Source: Dictyophora rubrovolvata (Eukaryota > Basidiomycota > Agaricomycetes > Phallales > Phallaceae). Taken from it: 64,000 bases of DNA. Positions 59,383 through 64,000 of the stretch are shown here, piece after piece. A program made the translations under genes and the position numbers. Under the pieces are notes generated by a model. The model did no database searches and was not told the origin of the DNA. It saw nothing but the letters and a program-made list of their open reading frames with translations. Numbering within the stretch: the first letter of the stretch is position 1; each line of letters starts with the position of its first letter. The stretch is taken from contig CP114117.1 of assembly GCA_029959195.1 (NCBI GenBank), positions 1,302,001 to 1,366,000 on the forward strand, written 5' to 3'.

Positions 59383-59929
59383 TCAGAAACCGTGGACTTT
59401 GATATAGCTCTTGGGTACGCCCTCTTCAGTGAGGAATGTAGAAATCTTGATCCTTTGATCACCCTGAAGCTGAATGACTTGGCCGAGTTCTTCGTCTTCC
59501 ACAACGGTGCCATTGCAAGCGAATTCCTACCAATTATATGAGCAAGGCATTCTCCGCCTGTCATCAATATGAAAACAAATAAAAAAACCTTTTTGAACGC
59601 TTTCAAGAGCTTCTTGAGATCATATTCTGAAAATTATAGAGTGAGTGCAATTGATAAACGTAAATGGGTATGTGTGTACCTTTGGGAATGCCTTGTAAAG
59701 TTGTCAAGGTCTTTCGTCCATTACGCTGTTGAATACGGATGTGAATGTAATTCTGTTGGCTTCCAACGTCTTTGGTATTTCCGAGGGGGTCATCTTCATC
59801 ATCAGCAAACGGATCTAAAAGAAGGTCGCATGATAAGACAAGGTGTGGCGAACGCGGGAATGCAAGATTCCAGCATTGAGAAAATAAAAAGCGCCCGTTA
59901 CCAAATGCGTCAAGGTTCTGCACGCTCAT
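59383..59929 (-). CDS. SUI1: Translation initiation factor eIF1 (Sui1)
   Basis: eIF1 binds the 40S subunit near the P site and enforces start-codon selection. The start MSVQNLDAFG (59929) joins across a GTAACG intron to DPFADDEDDPLG. The core has IHIRIQQRNGRKTLTTLQG, then IPKEYDLKKLLKAFKK, EFACNGTVVEDEELGQVIQL, QGDQRIKISTFL, and ends GVPKSYIKVHGF. Four exons, about 115 residues, normal for the family. The exon ends around KEYDLKK and KKEFACN fall on GT/AG introns. It diverges from the basic orphan at 60167. Confidence 0.96.
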
Positions 59930-60166
59930 GCAATGCGATATCGAGTTGGATGAGGATTGGACTTGGATGAAGGGAAAGGAGATGGTGCGGTTAAGGTAAG
60001 GGAAGTGGTGTGGTGTTTTCTGGGAGCCGCCGGTGCCTTATATAAGTACTGCTAATAATGCTTACTGTGTCTTAGGCGCTCGTGAATTGGTGCACAAAAT
60101 GCATCCGTGTTGAATATATCAATCAACTAATCACTGCCTAGTGCTGGTGCTATCATCATTCGCTCC
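59930..60166. promoter_or_regulatory. Divergent promoter, SUI1 / basic orphan
   Basis: 237 bp lie between opposite start codons. The sequence GCCTTATATAAGTACTG at about 60031-60047 contains a TATATAA-type box, lying about 105 bp upstream of the SUI1 start and about 125 bp upstream of the other, so it could serve either. Confidence 0.4.
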
Positions 60167-60756
60167 ATGGCAGGAAAGGATTCGGAAGGCAGGTCGGACA
60201 TTTCTTCTAATACCACTGCCACAGAGAAGAAGACAAAGAGACCGCCCGAGTTCCGGCACCTTCCCAGGGATCGAGGTATGCTATGCGAAACACTGCTATT
60301 TGCTATCCGTCACTGCTCATACTAGCTAGGAAATTAAAAAAAGATTGGATTGAAAAGAAGAAGATCAAGGCACAGTGGAAGCACGAGAAGAGAAAAGGAA
60401 ATATCGAATGGCCTGAGAACGCAGAGCTTGAAGGGACGACCGTGACTGGGACTACAAGCGATAATAGTGATATCGATGCATTCCCTCGTCGAGCAAGTCA
60501 CGCCATGGGCCATGCTTCAACTGCTCCCGAACGAAGTGGTAAACCCGAGCAACTCACCACAAAAACCCCAATGCTACCGCCCCCGCAGATTAACCGAACT
60601 TCAAAGCATCCAATGCGTGATGCTGATAAAAAACGTCAGTCGGCTGATAAAAGCAAAAAAGAACATTGGACGGGAAAGCGTAGGCCAACGACAGTAAGGG
60701 AAAAAATGGGCTTGTTATTGGAGAAAATTCAAAAAAACTTGGACAGTAGTACTTAG
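60167..60756 (+). CDS. Small lysine-rich orphan protein, probably nuclear
   Basis: Two exons joined across 60275-60329 or so (GAT CGA G | CT AGG AAA), about 180 residues. The start MAGKDSEGRSDISSN (60167) leads to RPPEFRHLPRDRARKLKKDW, then IEKKKIKAQWKHEKRKG, a strongly basic helix like those in ribosome-biogenesis or nucleolar proteins. The middle is disordered and the C-terminus is basic again (KKRQSADKSKKEHWTGKRR), ending REKMGLLLEKIQKNLDS. I do not recognise a named family; a role in ribosome assembly is only a guess from composition. The stop lies 35 bp before the RPC11 start on the same strand. Confidence 0.65.
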
Positions 60757-60791
60757 CGCTTAGTCATCTTGAAGTTACTTGTCTCTTGAGC

Positions 60792-61432
60792 ATGCTTTTC
60801 TGTCCTACTTGCGCCAATATTCTGGTTATATCAGGGTACAATTCCCTGCTCCTTGTAGTCTTATATCTCTTTTTTTTACATTATGCTATAATACAGAGAA
60901 TCTGGATATAACAAATGGGCGTGCAATACCTGTCCATACGAGTTTCCCATTACTAAACAGGTCGTATACTAAGTTTACCTCGCGCCTAGCGTAGCGTAAT
61001 TCTCTTCGTGCTTATTACTTTGCTTTGATTTTATCAACAGATGACCTCTCGCACTCGTCTCCAACGCAAAGAAGTCGACGACGTGTTGGGTGGAGCAGAA
61101 ACCTGGAAGGATGCCGACCACACAGAAAGTACGTGCCTCTCGTTCAGTGTCAAGTTCAGACCTCGATTTTCAATTATGATTAACTTCAGAACAATGCGAC
61201 AAGTGCGATTCAAACAGAGCTTATTATCGTCAGTTGCAAATCCGTTCTGCGGACGAACCTATGACTACCTGTAAGTCCCAGTTCTATATCAAATCATTTC
61301 AGTCCTTGATAGTTTCCCCCTTGCAGTCTATCGGTATGTCCTTTCTCGTGGTACCATCGCTTTTTCTGAGTTGCATACCATTTCATTATTTCAAGCTGTG
61401 TTGGATGTGGCTATAATTCACGGGAAAACTGA
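60792..61432 (+). CDS. RPC11: RNA polymerase III subunit Rpc11 (POLR3K-like)
   Basis: Rpc11 is the small zinc-ribbon subunit of RNA polymerase III that gives intrinsic RNA cleavage and helps termination and re-initiation. The assembled protein is 106 residues (human 108). The N-terminal ribbon is MLFCPTCANILVIS...WACNTCPYEF; the linker KEVDDVLGGAETWKD is diagnostic; the C-terminal ribbon has CDKC, the invariant cleavage motif QIRSADEPMTTFYRC, and CVGCGYNSREN. Conserved FYRC is completed only by a 7-nt exon, 61327-61333, between GTAAGT...TTGCAG and GTATGT...TTCAAG introns. The tail is a little shorter than usual. Six coding exons in all. Confidence 0.95.
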
Positions 61433-61617
61433 CGAAAGTTCAAAAGAACTATATGCTAATTCTTTCTTTGGAAACAAAAAATTCCATCATTATGACCTGA
61501 AAAAGATTTAGTCCTGTCCGCGAAAATCATTCCAAATTTACAGACTCAACCCGTTTACTGCCATTTCTTCCGAGTTTTGTCACACGCTTCTCTCTGCTCC
61601 TTCACCTCAGAAGTACC

Positions 61618-62912
61618 ATGGTTAAGCCTGTCTGGCTAGATGTAGACCCTGTGCGTTATTTTAGACTCATGTTAATTTCGTCGATCATTTCATTTATCCA
61701 TTTGTCTTTCTTTCCCGAAGGGTCATGATGATGCTATTGCTATTCTTTTAGCCACCATGTTCGATCAATTAGAGATACTCGGTATATCTACAGTAATAGA
61801 GACATTCACGGAAACTCTTAATTTGATCTATATTAATCCAATTGGATAGGTTCATGGAAATACTTCCGCATTAAATACATGGAAAAATACCTTGAGACTG
61901 CTTTACGCATTCGGAGTACCATGTGGCAAACCTCATGTTTATCCGGGTGCCTCCAAGCCGCTACTTCGCTCTGTAAAGGCTGACATCGAAATACACGGAG
62001 AAGATGGATTGGGAGGCGTCGAAGATTTGCTACCATCATTTGCGGATCCTAGGGTGCAAGCGCGTGCTCAATCAAATCACCTTCATGCGATAGAAGCTAT
62101 GGCGATGGCTATCCAAAAGACGTGGAATGAAGGACGTGGCAGGAAAACTACCCTGGTTACTACTGGGCCCCAAACTAATCTTGCTTTGTTCCTGAGTGTC
62201 TATCCCCAGTTGCAACCTGCTATTGAGGAGATCGTTTTTATGGGTGGTGCAGCCGGTCTTGGCAACAGAAGTGCGGTTGCAGGTGAGTTTGCTGCTGTGT
62301 TTCAACATGGAACAATGTCTGAAGAAGTGGTTCCATCTTAAGAATACAATATCTTATGTGACCGTATGTCTTTGCGTTTTACAATGCAAGCAGTTTAGTA
62401 ATTCCAAGATAGCGGAGGCGTCTCAAATCATTTTAGACTTTCCCGTTCGCAAAGTTATGATACCTATTAACGTCACCCACCAAGTCATATATACCAAAGA
62501 AATTCATGATCGCCTAATCTCAGCGGAAGGTGCCTTCGGTGGAACGAAAGCGTGTACGCCTCTTCGACGTTTACTTTCTTGTCTCCTCACGTACTTTTCG
62601 GAGACCTACAAATCCACATTTGGATTTGATGATGGTCCGCCGTTACACGATCCCTTGACTATTGCGTATATTCTCCATCCTGAATACTTCACTTGTAAAA
62701 GATATAGGGTCGATGTTGAACGGTCTGGTGTTTTCTCGACGGGCGCGACAGTCGTAGATATATGGAATTACCGTTCTTGTGATGATTCTTGGGGCCATAC
62801 TGGAAAGAATTGTCTTGTCGCTGAAACTGTGGATGTACGTTGCTTCCTCTCCCCCGAAGATCGCGCCATTGTACTTACTACCAACTTGACGCAAGGTTCC
62901 CAAATTCTTTGA
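61618..62912 (+). CDS. Nucleoside hydrolase (inosine/uridine-preferring type)
   Basis: This enzyme cleaves the N-glycosidic bond of ribonucleosides for base salvage (Urh1-like). The start MVKPVWLDVDP (61618) joins across an intron to GHDDAIAILLAT, forming the calcium-binding motif DVDPGHDDA. It continues with ISTVHGNTSALNTWKNTLRL, TLVTTGPQTNLALFL, EIVFMGGA, then EYNILCDPEASQIILD (from a 21-nt exon, 62343-62363, and the exon starting 62413), a stretch with conserved metal-site and catalytic residues, and DGPPLHDPLTIAYILHPEYF with the C-terminal Asp of the active site. The end is NLTQGSQIL. The length, near 360 residues, is normal. Together with the deaminase at 16-18 kb it fits purine/pyrimidine salvage, but the two genes are far apart. 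Confidence 0.93.
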
Positions 62913-63081
62913 TTTGTTTTTGGAAGCTGTCAGAGTATGCGATTTAAAGAGCCCTCTTAATACGATCTCAGATAAACCCTTAATTTACAAGTCCCTCTGA
63001 TATTTCGACATGTGTCATTGTGCTTACATAATGCATAGTGTTTCCAATGAATCGAATAATTACCACCTACACTTCGCTCCT

Positions 63082-64000
63082 ATGACCTCCACTGAAGAGC
63101 CTGTTACAAGTAACGATGCAGTGGATTCTAACAATCATGGTAAATTCGAGTGGCAGCAAGGTTTTTACATTAAGATAATTCACGTGGTTTACCTTATATT
63201 CTCTCCTTAGATTATGAAGATACGCTTGAACAAGTTGCCAAGACAGATCACGTTGAGTTCGTGTACTTTCATAACCTCCCTATCACTTGAATTGAAAACG
63301 TACCTGGCAGTGTATCGTGGCTTCTGCTGCGTAATATAATCCGATACAAAATCGATTTAGTACGTCTGAGTGACCTCTTTATTTATTTTGCTGATTCCAT
63401 TCTGACATGGTATTTATCCCTCTAGAATGTGCAAGACTTTCTCTCAAAGAAAGCAGACGGAGAAAAAATGTCTAGTCAACCCTCTGAAGTAACAACGCAG
63501 TCATTTTCCCTGCAATCCTCGTCTCCCCCCACTCCGAGTACTGTTCCGCCTCTGCAAGGCATTATCATACCACCTTTTCCCAAACGAGGCCAAACCAAAA
63601 ATCCCATTTTAAGACTATTTAATAGCACGATGGATGAGAAGGAAGCCGAAAGCGTTAAGCAGCATATACTGCTTCAGTTAGACAACTTTGATGAGTTGAG
63701 AGATATTATTCATCCTCTAGTCAAAGATCTGTCTGGGTCCACTAAGCACGTTTGCTTTGGGTTTTTTTTAACAGTGCACCTCCATTCACAATACAGCGTC
63801 TATGCGAGCTCTGCCTATGGCCGAGGAAACATCACAAGACCGTTGGAAAATACCTTCGAGCATTGGAAAGAGTTGTCCGGGTCACTTCGACCAAACTAAT
63901 GTATTCTTCAGAAGAAGTCGAAGAAGGACAACAACCAACACTAACGCATTATCCGGAGAGTGCGACTCTTAAAATCGCGACAACACCTGTGTTTAGCCCG
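63082..64000 (+). CDS. PPP4R2: Protein phosphatase 4 regulatory subunit 2 (3' part outside window)
   Basis: PPP4R2/Psy4 targets PP4 phosphatase, for example to gamma-H2A after DNA damage. The start MTSTEEPVTSND (63082) leads through introns to SWLLLRNIIRYKIDL joined to NVQDFLSKKA, then a disordered linker ending IIIPPFPKRGQTKNP, and after another intron PPFTIQRLCELCLWPR followed by HHKTVGKYLRALERVVRVTS. That last segment is the family signature. The gene runs off the right edge. The join near 63258-63310 (second intron) was picked by frame only and is uncertain. Confidence 0.85.

Noticed and set aside
59214-59402. 62-codon plus-strand ORF in the SNRNP27-SUI1 gap
   Set aside because: Lys-rich translation of an A-rich 3' region that runs into the SUI1 last exon on the other strand.
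1-64000. Transposons, virus-derived elements, CRISPR arrays or prokaryotic inserts
   Set aside because: No transposase, reverse transcriptase, integrase or capsid-like frame, no long terminal or inverted repeats, and no spaced direct repeats were seen. Only simple microsatellites are present.

Overview
This is a gene-dense fungal nuclear window. Nearly every gene is cut by introns of about 45-70 bp with GT...AG ends, intergenic gaps are often under 100 bp, and the proteins match basidiomycete (Agaricomycete-like) versions of conserved eukaryotic families. I see no transposon, tRNA, rRNA or CRISPR array. The species cannot be named from the sequence.

Layout. 1-5385 (+) is the 3' part of a very large helical-repeat protein resembling fungal UNC80-type proteins. 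It is followed by kinesin-5 (-) and DPM2 (-), then TRS120 (+), VPS55 (-), the elongation factor ELF1 (-), an ADGF/ADA2-type adenosine deaminase (-), an AVT-type vacuolar amino-acid transporter (-), and a small orphan with a mitochondrial-type N-terminus (-). From 23 to 38 kb the minus strand carries SEC16, a Pumilio protein, kinesin-1 and a questin-oxidase-like enzyme. From 38.6 to 45 kb lie a BTB-like protein (+), OST3 (-), a one-span membrane orphan (+) and a zinc-finger protein (+). From 45 to 56 kb lie the PI4-kinase PIK1 (+), a KTR-type mannosyltransferase (-), TOM40 (+) and the Rab GAP GYP7 (+). The right end is a compact block concerned largely with RNA: CBC2 (+), a two-RRM orphan (-), SNRNP27 (+), SUI1/eIF1 (-), a basic orphan (+), RPC11 (+), then a nucleoside hydrolase (+) and PPP4R2 (+, cut by the window end).

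How the genes relate. Many serve the secretory pathway: DPM2 and OST3 (ER glycosylation), SEC16 (ER exit), TRS120 and PIK1 (Golgi), GYP7 and VPS55 (endosome/vacuole), KTR (Golgi mannosylation). Others serve motors and RNA metabolism. This is ordinary conserved gene content with no sign of an operon-like cassette, secondary-metabolite cluster or defence island.

The most distinctive signal is splicing. Conserved protein motifs can only be rebuilt by using very small exons: 6 and 20 nt in the transporter, 7 nt in RPC11, 17 nt in kinesin-1, 21 nt in the nucleoside hydrolase. Two introns (DPM2 and the two-RRM gene) need GC-AG ends. I found no convincing new biological system; the best leads are these splicing features and the orphan proteins. 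Exon joins were worked out by eye from reading frame, splice signals and family motifs; no alignment or RNA data were available.
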